Origin: Kribbella sp. NBC_00382 | GTDB taxonomy: Bacteria; Actinomycetota; Actinomycetes; Propionibacteriales; Kribbellaceae | Assembly: GCF_036067295.1 (NCBI RefSeq) | Contig: NZ_CP107954.1 | Location: 7,068,001-7,132,000 of the forward strand | Direction of reading: 5' to 3' | DNA length: 64,000 nt | Shown here: in pieces, positions 45,192 through 53,202 of the stretch | Position numbering within the stretch: the first letter of the stretch is position 1 | Layout: the number at the start of each line of letters is the position of its first letter | The notes under the pieces: generated by a model | The model's database searches: none | What the model saw: only the letters and a program-made list of their open reading frames with translations | Told to the model about the DNA's origin: nothing | Program-made: the position numbers and the translations under genes

Positions 45192-46421
45192 CTACTTGCC
45201 CAGGAGCATCATGGCGATGGCGGGGCTGAAGTCGCCGGCCTCGCTGCCGGCGCCGAGGCCGCAGTCGCCGTCGGATTCGCCCGGCGGCTTGACCCACAGT
45301 TGCGCGTCCAGGCCGGTGGCTCCGCCGAGGCGAGGAGCGGGACCGACTCGTTGGCCGCTGGGGTTGCACCAGTCGTCGCCGTTCAGGGGGTTGCCGTTGC
45401 GGCTCGTGTCGATGACGAAGTGCTTGGTCGAGCCGAGGGCAGCGTTGACCGCGTTGGCATACGTCACGTTGCGCGCGGTGGTCTGGAAGTTCGACACGTT
45501 CAACGCGAAGCCGCGTGCCTTGGCGATCCCGGCAGCCTTGAGTCGCTTGGCCGTCGTGGCGGCGGGATTCCAGTCGTCGTGGCCGGCGTCGATGTAGGTC
45601 CAGGTGTTCGGTGCGGAGGTCCGCAGCCGGTCGACCGCGTAGCTGAGCAGCGACAGCTGGGTGGTCTGCATCGACGAGCTCAGACAGTCCATCCCGGCCA
45701 GCGCGTCCGGCTCCAGGATCACGACGGCGGGATGCTTGCCGATCGATGCGGCCATCGAGTCGATCCAGGACCGGTACGCCGATGCGCTCGCGGCACCTTC
45801 GCCCGCACAACCACGCTCGGTGATGTTGTAGAAGACGAGTACCGGGAGTTTGTGGGCTTTCGCCGCTGCCGCGGTGTAGGCCCGTGCGTCGGACACGTCC
45901 GCGCCGTCGCCGTTGAACCAACGGGCGATCGGGCGGTCGGCGATTCCAGCCTTGATGGCCGCTCGCCGCGAGTCAGTACTGTGCTCGCTCACCCAGTAGA
46001 CCGGCTCGGACTGCGGGTCGACGTACAGGCCGCTGGTCTGCGAGAGCGGATTGCCCTGCACCGGTACCACCGGCGCCGGCTTCGTCGACGGCTTGCTCGT
46101 CGGCTTCGCCGTGGCCTTCTTGGTCGGCTTGGCCGAGGCCTTGGCCGTCGAACGGCTGGTCGGCTTGCGGACCGGCTGGGTCGCCGACCTGGCCGGCTGA
46201 CCGACAGTCGGCCGGTTCAGCGGCGGCTTCGTACTGGTCCCGCTCAGGGTCGGATCCGAGCCACCAAGCCCGCCGTCGACCCCGGTCCCGGCCGTCGTGT
46301 CCGCAGACAGGGCCGGGTCACCACCTCTTGCCAGCGCCACCGTCATTCCGGCAACGGCGATCGCGCAAGTTGCACCCAGCGCGATCACTGCCCTGGACCG
46401 CCGTGTTTGTGGCAGTCGCAT
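45192..46421 (-). CDS. Secreted glycoside hydrolase family 6 (cellulase-like)
   Basis: A 409-residue secreted endoglucanase or cellobiohydrolase-like enzyme. The N-terminal signal (RSRAVIALGATCAIAVAGMTVALA) is followed by a low-complexity Pro/Thr/Lys/Ser/Ala linker to about 140 without a visible carbohydrate-binding module. The GH6 domain has PVLVFYNITERGCAG, the acid-bearing VVILEPDALAGMD, WTYIDAGHDDWN and FALNVSNF, then LWVKPPGESDGDCG, all GH6 landmarks. The ATG at 46421 has GGAGAG upstream. Whether the chain acts endo or exo cannot be told. Confidence 0.93.
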   Translation of the reverse strand: MRLPQTRRSRAVIALGATCAIAVAGMTVALARGGDPALSADTTAGTGVDGGLGGSDPTLSGTSTKPPLNRPTVGQPARSATQPVRKPTSRSTAKASAKPTKKATAKPTSKPSTKPAPVVPVQGNPLSQTSGLYVDPQSEPVYWVSEHSTDSRRAAIKAGIADRPIARWFNGDGADVSDARAYTAAAAKAHKLPVLVFYNITERGCAGEGAASASAYRSWIDSMAASIGKHPAVVILEPDALAGMDCLSSSMQTTQLSLLSYAVDRLRTSAPNTWTYIDAGHDDWNPAATTAKRLKAAGIAKARGFALNVSNFQTTARNVTYANAVNAALGSTKHFVIDTSRNGNPLNGDDWCNPSGQRVGPAPRLGGATGLDAQLWVKPPGESDGDCGLGAGSEAGDFSPAIAMMLLGK

Positions 46422-46592
46422 CTCAACTCTCCAAGCTAGATTCACGCGGCTCTCCCCGCGACAGCGACGAACACTAGTTGATAACAACCAGATAACAAAC
46501 CCTCGAGCCAGTGGCATCCGGAACCCGGACGGAGGTCGCGATTTTGCTTATGAGAGTCGCGTTGCGGGTTGGTGGGGTGGGGCGGAAACTTA

Positions 46593-46622
46593 TTGACGTG
46601 GTCGCCTTCTGGGCCGTGTAGT
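46593..46622 (+). promoter_or_regulatory. Probable promoter of the GH20 gene
   Basis: TTGACG (46593-46598) and TGTAGT (46617-46622) are separated by 18 bases, 27 bases before the GTG start. Further upstream, near 46488-46498, the octamer GATAACAA is repeated directly; its role is unknown. Confidence 0.45.
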
Positions 46623-46648
46623 TCTGCCCTGCACCGGTGAGGAGTGCC

Positions 46649-49516
46649 GTGAGGAAATCTGTCGTTGCGCTTGTGGTTGCGGTTCTGGTTCCAGTGACGG
46701 TGACGGCGGCACAGGCTTCCGCTGATCCGCCGGCCACCCCTGTGGTAGCTCCGGAGAGCGTCAACCTTGCCTTGCTGCCGGGGGCGGTTGCGTCAGCGAA
46801 GTCGCAGCGGATGACGGCGCCGGCGGCCACGTATGCGCCGGCTAACGCGGCGGATGTGTTTGTGCACAACGGGTGGACTTCGAACTACGCCTCGGTGGGG
46901 AACGGGTACGACCCGACGCACGACTGGTTCCAGGTGAAGTTGGCTACGCCTGCTCCGGTGTATGAGGTGTTCAGCCGGTGGACCTCACCGGGCAAGCCGT
47001 CGGAGTACGAGCTGCAGGTCTCGACGGATGCCGACTGTCAGACCTGGTCGACGGTCGCTCACGTGGTGAATCCGGCTGACAAGGATTCCCAGGTGATCGA
47101 TCGCCAGGACCCGGTCTCGTGTATCCGGATGCAGGCACTGGCCACGACATCGACCGTCGGGTACACGCTCAACGAGTTCGAGCTCTGGTCCGGTCCCAAG
47201 CCGCCGCCGGTAGTGGGACAGATCATTCCCGTACCGGTGAAGCAGACGCCCGGTACCGGTGAGCCGTGGGCGCTGACGAACAAGTCCCGGATCGTCGTCT
47301 CCAGCACCTCCCTCACCGCCACGGCGGACCTGCTCGCCGGGTACCTGCGACCGGCCACCGGATTCGTCCTTCCCGTGGTGACAGGTACCGCCACAGCAGC
47401 CGACATCGCGCTGAGCATCGGATCAGTACCTGGTCTCCCGGCGGCCAATGCGGACGAGGGCTACTCCCTCACCATCTCAACAGCCGGCGCGAAGATCACA
47501 GCACCCCAAGCGCACGGACTGTTCAACGGCTTCGAAAGCCTTCGACAGTTGTTGCCCGCAGCAATCAACTCGCAAACCGCCGGCACCGGGCCGTGGACGG
47601 CACAGCCGATCACGGTCCTGGACTACCCGCGGTACGAGCATCGAGGTCTTCAGCTCGACCCGGCCCGCAACTTCCTGACGGTGGCCGAAACGAAGTCCAT
47701 GATCGACCAGCTGGCGGCGCTGAAGGGCAACCGGCTGCACCTGCACCTGAGCGACTCCCAGTCCTGGCGCCTGGAGATCAAGGGCTATCCGGCTCTCGAC
47801 GGCACCGGCTGCAACGGAGCGGCCTGTATCGCCGGCTTCTACACGCAGGAGGACTTCAAGGGCCTGGTCAAGTACGCCGCCGACCGATTCATCGAGATCG
47901 TCCCGGAGCTCGAAGGCCCGGCCCATGCCACCGCAGCGGTCAGGTCCCTCGGCGGTATCGCGGTCATGGGTTGCCAGGGCCAGACCCAGACCGATCGGTT
48001 CTGTACCAACCCCAACGACCCGGCAAGCGCGCGGGCCCTCGCCTTCTGGCGGGACGCGATCGCGCAGCTGGCCGCGATCTCGCCCGCGCCGATCATCCAC
48101 ATCGGCGGCGACGAGGCCATCGGGATGCCCCACGAGGACTACAAGTGGTGGATCGGCCAGATGGAGGCCATCGTCGACGGCGCCGGCAAGCGACTGATGG
48201 GGTGGAACCCAGCACTCGAGGGCTACGCGCCCGGCTCGACCTCCATCAACCACTACTGGTCCGACTACACCGGCGGCGGTCCCCCGCTGATCAAGCCCGA
48301 GTGGTTCAACCAGGGCCGCGACGTGATCACCACACCCGAATGGAACGCGTACCTCGACTTCGGGTACGACGGATCGCCCGGCCGCACGCCACGGACGGAA
48401 CTGGACAAGTCGTACTCGTGGGATCCCGAATGGGTGTGGGAGAAGTACCGGAACGTCTGGGCGCAACCGGCGTACGGCGGGCCGAAGGCGGAGGACATCA
48501 TCGGCATCGAGGCTCCCATCTGGGGTGAGCAGATGCGCGGGCTGGCCACCAACGAGTTCATGGTCTTCCCGCGGCTGGCCGGAATCCTGGAGAAGGCCTG
48601 GTCGCCCAAGGTGCTGACCCAGGACTACGACGCGTACCGCCAACGGCTCAGCGCCGCCGGCCCCCGATGGGCGTTCGCCGGAGTGAACTACGGGTCCATC
48701 GCCCAGGTCGCCTGGAGTCCGGAGTCGATGGGCACGGTCACCCACTTCGGCGTGGACAGGACCGTGACCAACGCACCACTGGGTCGCTTGGCCGCGGGCT
48801 CGACGCCACCCGGTGAGTACACCGCGACGATCGATTGGGGCGACGGATCCCCGGCCGAGACCGCCGCAATCACAGCCCGCGACTACATCACCAGCCAACG
48901 TCAGGGCCGAAGCCTCATGACCGTCAACGGGAGCCACACCTACCCGACAGACGGGATCTACCACGGCATCGTCACCTACACCCGCCAGGGCCAGACCACG
49001 GCCGTCCCCTTCGTCGCGACCGGCGTCCCCGCCTGTACGACGATGCTCAGCGGGACACACAATGGCCCGCTCAAGGTCGCCTCGGGTATCGCCTGTTTCG
49101 ACGGCGCAACCGTCTCCGGCCCCATCACCGTGGCTGCCGGTGCCGGGCTGTATGCATCCGGTACCGAATTCCGCGGACCGGTGACAGCGTCAGGCGACGT
49201 ACTGCTCTGTGGCACGACCGTGTCGGGGCCGGTCACCGTAACCGGTGCGACCCGGGTCTGGATCGGCAACGGTGAATGCACGCCCACGACGGTCAGGGGT
49301 CCGGTCAGCGTCACCGGCACCACAGGTCAAGTGACCGTCGACAGCGCCACCATCGCCGGCCCGCTCGTACTGCGGAACAACACCGGCCCGACGATTGTCT
49401 CCGGCAACCACATCAGCGGCCCGTTGTCCTGCACCGGCAACTCCCCCGCACCCACCAACGCCGGCCGACCCAACTCCGTATCCGGCCCCAAGTCAGGTCA
49501 GTGCGCTGGACTCTGA
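46649..49516 (+). CDS. Secreted GH20 beta-N-acetylhexosaminidase, multidomain
   Basis: A 955-residue secreted enzyme removing terminal GlcNAc/GalNAc, likely in chitin or glycan use. The signal peptide is at 1-26 (KSVVALVVAVLVPVTVTA). A discoidin-like F5/8C domain follows (LALLPGAVASAKSQRM, NGWTSNYASVG, FELWSG) at about 40-185. The GH20 N-terminal domain leads into the catalytic barrel with RGLQLDPARNFLTV and the catalytic pair in IHIGGDEAIG (about D488-E489). A PKD-like module (YTATIDWGDGSPAET, GSHTYPTDGIYHGIVTY) and a C-terminal region of about 150 residues with repeated GPxxV units end the protein. I take the second GTG (46649), with GAGGAG 5 bases upstream, over the GTG at 46637. Confidence 0.92.
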   Translation: MRKSVVALVVAVLVPVTVTAAQASADPPATPVVAPESVNLALLPGAVASAKSQRMTAPAATYAPANAADVFVHNGWTSNYASVGNGYDPTHDWFQVKLATPAPVYEVFSRWTSPGKPSEYELQVSTDADCQTWSTVAHVVNPADKDSQVIDRQDPVSCIRMQALATTSTVGYTLNEFELWSGPKPPPVVGQIIPVPVKQTPGTGEPWALTNKSRIVVSSTSLTATADLLAGYLRPATGFVLPVVTGTATAADIALSIGSVPGLPAANADEGYSLTISTAGAKITAPQAHGLFNGFESLRQLLPAAINSQTAGTGPWTAQPITVLDYPRYEHRGLQLDPARNFLTVAETKSMIDQLAALKGNRLHLHLSDSQSWRLEIKGYPALDGTGCNGAACIAGFYTQEDFKGLVKYAADRFIEIVPELEGPAHATAAVRSLGGIAVMGCQGQTQTDRFCTNPNDPASARALAFWRDAIAQLAAISPAPIIHIGGDEAIGMPHEDYKWWIGQMEAIVDGAGKRLMGWNPALEGYAPGSTSINHYWSDYTGGGPPLIKPEWFNQGRDVITTPEWNAYLDFGYDGSPGRTPRTELDKSYSWDPEWVWEKYRNVWAQPAYGGPKAEDIIGIEAPIWGEQMRGLATNEFMVFPRLAGILEKAWSPKVLTQDYDAYRQRLSAAGPRWAFAGVNYGSIAQVAWSPESMGTVTHFGVDRTVTNAPLGRLAAGSTPPGEYTATIDWGDGSPAETAAITARDYITSQRQGRSLMTVNGSHTYPTDGIYHGIVTYTRQGQTTAVPFVATGVPACTTMLSGTHNGPLKVASGIACFDGATVSGPITVAAGAGLYASGTEFRGPVTASGDVLLCGTTVSGPVTVTGATRVWIGNGECTPTTVRGPVSVTGTTGQVTVDSATIAGPLVLRNNTGPTIVSGNHISGPLSCTGNSPAPTNAGRPNSVSGPKSGQCAGL

Positions 49517-49607
49517 CCCCAAGATCCGCCCGCCGTGAACCGAACGTGTCGGCCGACCATCAAAGCCCTTCGGTACGACACACTGAGGACTCATTCCGGA
49601 GGGCATC

Positions 49608-50801
49608 ATGAATCGCAGTATCAAGCTGGCCGGCCTGGTGGCGAGCGTTTCGGTCGCGGCTGTGGTGGCGGGCATCGTGGTCGCCGCCCAGCAGACGCCG
49701 ACGCTCGCCTCGGCGTCCGGGGACGGCACGCTGAAGCCGATCGACAGCGCCACCAAGCCGGCGCCGAAACCGTCCACGACGCCGAGCCGGCCGCCCGGGA
49801 CCGCGCCGGCCACGACCGGCGGAGTCAGCTCGAGCGGACCGGTCAAGCTCACGCTCGACCTCAGCAAGCTCAAGCAGGGCGCGGCACCGGCCGGGTCGTA
49901 CGTCGACGGCCGGACGGTCCATGTCGGAGGCAACAAGTTCACCCTGCCGGCCACCGACGGCCCGGTCTGGGATGTTGCGCGGACAAGTACCGGCGCACTC
50001 GTTCTGCACCGGCCGACGGAGAACGGCAACGCCGTGCTCACCACCTGGACCAACGGCTCCCGCGGTGAATCCGTCAAGGACGTCTCGACGGTTCTCTCCT
50101 CGGCCGACCGGTCGAGCAGCGCGTACGCCGTTCAGCCGACCAACGCCGACGGCACCGAGCTTCCGCGCTTCACGCTGGTCTGGCGCGACAACCCCAGCGG
50201 CGAGAAGTACACGCTGCAGCGCAATGGCGAGTACGGACCGATCGTGCTCGCCGTCCAGGGCAGCGAGGTCTACTTCAGCGCGTCGAACAAGAGCGAGAAG
50301 CAGACCCTCTACAAGTGGACCGCCGGCGACGACGCGCCGAAACCGATCAGCGCCGTACCGGCCCCGTCCGCGGTCTCGTCGAATCTCGAACTCGCGGCGT
50401 CGATCGTCTCGACCACCGACGACGGCAGCTGCACCGCACTGATCGAGGTCGCCGCGGCCACGAAGCGCTGGAAGACCTGCGACTATGCGGTGGACGAGCT
50501 CTTCGCCGGGAGTGCCTACGCGCTCGGTGGACCGGCCTATCGGGACGGGTACGGCGACGGCCTGTTCGCCGCGCTGGACCTGAAGACCGGCAAGACCGTG
50601 CACGAGTGGTCCGGTGCGAACGCGGTCGCGATCATCTCCACCGCGATGGAGGACGCCGACCACATCCTGGTGCTGGCCGAGCAAGGCGGCAAGACCGCCA
50701 TCGCCCGGTGCGACGCGAAGAGCGGCGCCTGTGAACTGGCCGCGCCCTTGAAGAAGGGCACCGGCGACGAGGACAACCGGCCGTACCAGCTAGGCCACTG
50801 A
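49608..50801 (+). CDS. Secreted or membrane-anchored propeller-like protein
   Basis: A 397-residue protein not assigned to a named family. An N-terminal hydrophobic helix (LVASVSVAAVVAGIVVAA, about 10-27) is followed by a Pro/Thr/Ser/Ala-rich spacer to about 75 and a beta-rich domain. Repeating strand patterns such as GPVWDVARTSTGALVLH and GLFAALDLKTGKTVHEW suggest a TolB/PQQ-like propeller. Cys residues near the end (CTALIEVAAATKRWKTC; CDAKSGAC) could form disulfides outside the cell. It is convergent with the Ser/Thr kinase 13 bases away, and may belong to the same signalling locus. Confidence 0.72.
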   Translation: MNRSIKLAGLVASVSVAAVVAGIVVAAQQTPTLASASGDGTLKPIDSATKPAPKPSTTPSRPPGTAPATTGGVSSSGPVKLTLDLSKLKQGAAPAGSYVDGRTVHVGGNKFTLPATDGPVWDVARTSTGALVLHRPTENGNAVLTTWTNGSRGESVKDVSTVLSSADRSSSAYAVQPTNADGTELPRFTLVWRDNPSGEKYTLQRNGEYGPIVLAVQGSEVYFSASNKSEKQTLYKWTAGDDAPKPISAVPAPSAVSSNLELAASIVSTTDDGSCTALIEVAAATKRWKTCDYAVDELFAGSAYALGGPAYRDGYGDGLFAALDLKTGKTVHEWSGANAVAIISTAMEDADHILVLAEQGGKTAIARCDAKSGACELAAPLKKGTGDEDNRPYQLGH

Positions 50802-50813
50802 CACCGAACCCCC

Positions 50814-52184
50814 TTATTTCTTGGGCGTATAGGCCAGCGAGTCGAGCACTCGCTCGGCCTGTACGCCGTCCTCGGCCCGCACCTGGATCCGGATCAACTG
50901 GCCGTCGATCTGCTGCACCCGTTCGTAGGTCGTCATGCCGGCCGGACAGCCGACGTACTTGGCCGTCGCCGTGAACGGCTTGTCGACCCGCTCGGCCGAC
51001 TCCGCGCAACCCACCGGGCCGGGCAAGGTGGTTGCCGCCGGCAACTCCCCCGCCGGCAGCACGCCCGCGAAGACACCCGGCACCTTCGCATCGGAGTTGC
51101 TCCAGCTGTTGTTGTCCGCACTGACCAGCAGACCGGGAAGCGAGCCCGTCGCGCCCTGTGGTTGCCAACCGTTGCCGGTCCGGGTGCGCGTCCAATCCCG
51201 AGGAAGCTCAACCGAGAGGACCTGCTGTTGATCCACGACCCGCACCCATTGCCGTTGCACGCCGTAGCTCCAGCCCAGATAACCGCCGGCACCACCGAGC
51301 AGGGCGGCCGCGACCGTCGCGGCGACCCACGGGTTCACCGAAGGACGCCAGCGCGCCGGCGCCGGGAGGCTTGCCTGCGCAGCCGTCCGCAACGCTTCGG
51401 CGAACGACCGCACGTCCGGCCAGCGCTCCTCCCGATCCTGGCGCAGCCCACGCTGGATCACCTCGTCGACCTCGACCGGTATGTCGTCGCGAACCGTCCG
51501 CAACGACGCCGGCGGCCCGTCGACGGTGAGGACCGACGCCAGCGTCGTCGCACCGTACGGCGGCTTGCCGGCCAGCGCGGCATACGTGACCGCGGCCAGC
51601 GCGTACAGGTCAGCGCGCGGGTCGAGGACATCGCCGCGCACCTGCTCGGGCGCGACGTACGCCGGGGTCCCACTCGGCATCGTCACTCGGGACACCGCCT
51701 CGAGCGACTTGCCCAGGCCCAGGTCGCCGAGCATGGCTCGCTCGCCGGTCGGCGTACTGCGGAACAGCACGTTCTCCGGCTTGACGTCCCGATGCAGGAC
51801 GCCCCGATCGTGGAGTTCCTGCAGGCCGGCGCTGACGTTGCCGATCACGTCCACCGCGTCGGCCAGCGGCAGGGGGCCGGCTTTGATCCGCTCGGCCAGC
51901 GATCCGCGGTCGGCGTAGGTCAGTACCAGGAACGGGCGGTCGTCGTCGGTGGTACCGATGTCGTGGACGCCGACGACGTACGGCGACTCGACCTTGCGCA
52001 GGAAGCGCCCCTCCTCGACGAAGCGGCGGCGGACGTCGAGATCGTCGACCCAGTGCTCCGCCAGCACCTTGACCGCGACCTCGGCGTCGAGTTCCTCGTC
52101 CCGGACCAGCCAGACGGCGGCGAAACCACCACTGCCCAGGCGCCGAATCACGGCGTACCGGCCGAAATGAGAAGGCTGAACCAT
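50814..52184 (-). CDS. Transmembrane Ser/Thr protein kinase
   Basis: A 456-residue PknB-type kinase. The cytoplasmic catalytic domain (8-265) has glycine loop LGSGGFAAVW, K39 in AVKVL, HRDVKPEN (131-138), DLG at 154-156 in place of DFG, and VAPEQ. A helix at about 285-305 crosses the membrane. The extracytoplasmic domain of about 150 residues has three or more Cys (GCAESAERV; GCPAGMTTYE) and is not a PASTA repeat. The ATG at 52184 has GATAAT 7 bases upstream, so the message looks leaderless; an ATG at 52193 is an alternative. It is divergent from an ECF sigma gene only 22 bases away. Confidence 0.92.
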   Translation of the reverse strand: MVQPSHFGRYAVIRRLGSGGFAAVWLVRDEELDAEVAVKVLAEHWVDDLDVRRRFVEEGRFLRKVESPYVVGVHDIGTTDDDRPFLVLTYADRGSLAERIKAGPLPLADAVDVIGNVSAGLQELHDRGVLHRDVKPENVLFRSTPTGERAMLGDLGLGKSLEAVSRVTMPSGTPAYVAPEQVRGDVLDPRADLYALAAVTYAALAGKPPYGATTLASVLTVDGPPASLRTVRDDIPVEVDEVIQRGLRQDREERWPDVRSFAEALRTAAQASLPAPARWRPSVNPWVAATVAAALLGGAGGYLGWSYGVQRQWVRVVDQQQVLSVELPRDWTRTRTGNGWQPQGATGSLPGLLVSADNNSWSNSDAKVPGVFAGVLPAGELPAATTLPGPVGCAESAERVDKPFTATAKYVGCPAGMTTYERVQQIDGQLIRIQVRAEDGVQAERVLDSLAYTPKK

Positions 52185-52206
52185 GCGAGTCATTATCCTC
52201 ACGCCC
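52185..52206. promoter_or_regulatory. Overlapping divergent leaderless promoters
   Basis: The 22-bp gap holds TATCCT (52194-52199, plus strand) and GATAAT (52192-52197, minus strand). Each lies exactly 7 bases before its start codon, and the two hexamers overlap by four bases. The -35 regions fall inside the opposite gene. Confidence 0.6.
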
Positions 52207-52779
52207 ATGGTCACTGACGCGGATGCGCTCGACGAACTGGCGCGGCGTGCTGCCCAGGACCCCGCGCTGCTCGACGAGTTGATCCGGCAGGTCCAGCCGC
52301 AGGTGATGCGGATCTGCCAGCGGGTGCTGCCGCATCGCGCCGACGCCGAGGACGCCTGCCAGGACGCGTTGCTGTCGATCGCCACGAAGATCGGCACCTT
52401 CTCCGGCCGGAGCCGGTTCAGCACCTGGGTGCACGTGGTCGCGTCGAACGCCGCCCGCGAGACCTACCGACGGCTCAAGCGCCGGGCCGCCGAGAACACT
52501 GATGCCTGGCAGGAGGACGATCGCCCGGCGCGATACGACCGCCCCGACCCGCGAACCACCAGCGTCGTGGCCGGCACCCGGCTCGACCTACTCGACGCGC
52601 TGGAGCAGCTGGAGATCGACCTACCCGAGACGGTCACGTCGGTGGTACTGCGCGATATCTACGAGCTCAGCTACGACGAGATCGCCGACCAGGTCGGTAT
52701 CCCCGTCGGCACTGTGAAGTCCCGCATCAGCCGCGCCCGCGCCTCGCTCAAGGCCCACCTACTCCCCCGCCAGCCCTGA
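52207..52779 (+). CDS. ECF family sigma factor
   Basis: A 190-residue extracytoplasmic-function sigma factor. Region 2 is HRADAEDACQDALLSIATKI and FSGRSRFSTWVHVVASNAARE; region 4 is LRDIYELSYDEIADQVGIPVGTVKSRISRARASLK, quoted here in parts. The ATG at 52207 is preceded by TATCCT and 7 bases, with no ribosome site. The upstream in-frame ATG at 52183 would overlap the kinase start. No anti-sigma gene follows; the divergent kinase may take that regulatory role (inference). The last 21 bases overlap the convergent gene at 52759. Confidence 0.9.
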   Translation: MVTDADALDELARRAAQDPALLDELIRQVQPQVMRICQRVLPHRADAEDACQDALLSIATKIGTFSGRSRFSTWVHVVASNAARETYRRLKRRAAENTDAWQEDDRPARYDRPDPRTTSVVAGTRLDLLDALEQLEIDLPETVTSVVLRDIYELSYDEIADQVGIPVGTVKSRISRARASLKAHLLPRQP

Positions 52780-53202
52780 CCCAGTCAAAAGGTTGACGGG
52801 CTGCCGCCCCATATGGGAGCGGAGGAGCAGGTGCAGGGTGCTGTGGATAGCCAACCCTCCGAGTGCCCCGACGGCACGGAACGTCAGGGTGACGTCCACG
52901 ATCGTCGGTACGTCGAAGCGGACCCGAAAGCCGCCCTCCTGCAGTGGCTCGCCGGTCAGCTCGTGCACGGGAAGGTCCAGCTCGATGCCCGGCACCGGGT
53001 CCGCCTCGATCACCAGCTGACCGGTCACGAAGCCGGTGTTGACGATCGGGAACTCGATCGGGTGCCAGTCCCCCATGGCCAGGCTCGCCACCCGGTGGCC
53101 GGTCCGGGCGGCGTTCACCCGGGCCTCCGGATTGATCGTGACGGAGATCGGCGCCGTGGTGTCGACTGGCGCGCAGCAGCCGGCTGGTTCGCCGTGAGCC
53201 AT
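52759..53202 (-). CDS. Small protein coupled to the CehA-type hydrolase
   Basis: A 147-residue protein not recognised. The N-terminus is Cys-containing (MAHGEPAGCCAPVD), and the rest is beta-rich with alternating hydrophobic strands (ISVTINPEARVN, FPIVNTGFVTGQLVIEA, FDVPTIVDVTLTFRAVG). That pattern resembles an immunoglobulin-like fold and lacks a signal peptide. Its ATG shares a base with the stop of the upstream hydrolase (TGATG), so both are made together and a subunit role is plausible. Confidence 0.7.
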   Translation of the reverse strand: MAHGEPAGCCAPVDTTAPISVTINPEARVNAARTGHRVASLAMGDWHPIEFPIVNTGFVTGQLVIEADPVPGIELDLPVHELTGEPLQEGGFRVRFDVPTIVDVTLTFRAVGALGGLAIHSTLHLLLRSHMGRQPVNLLTGSGLAGE

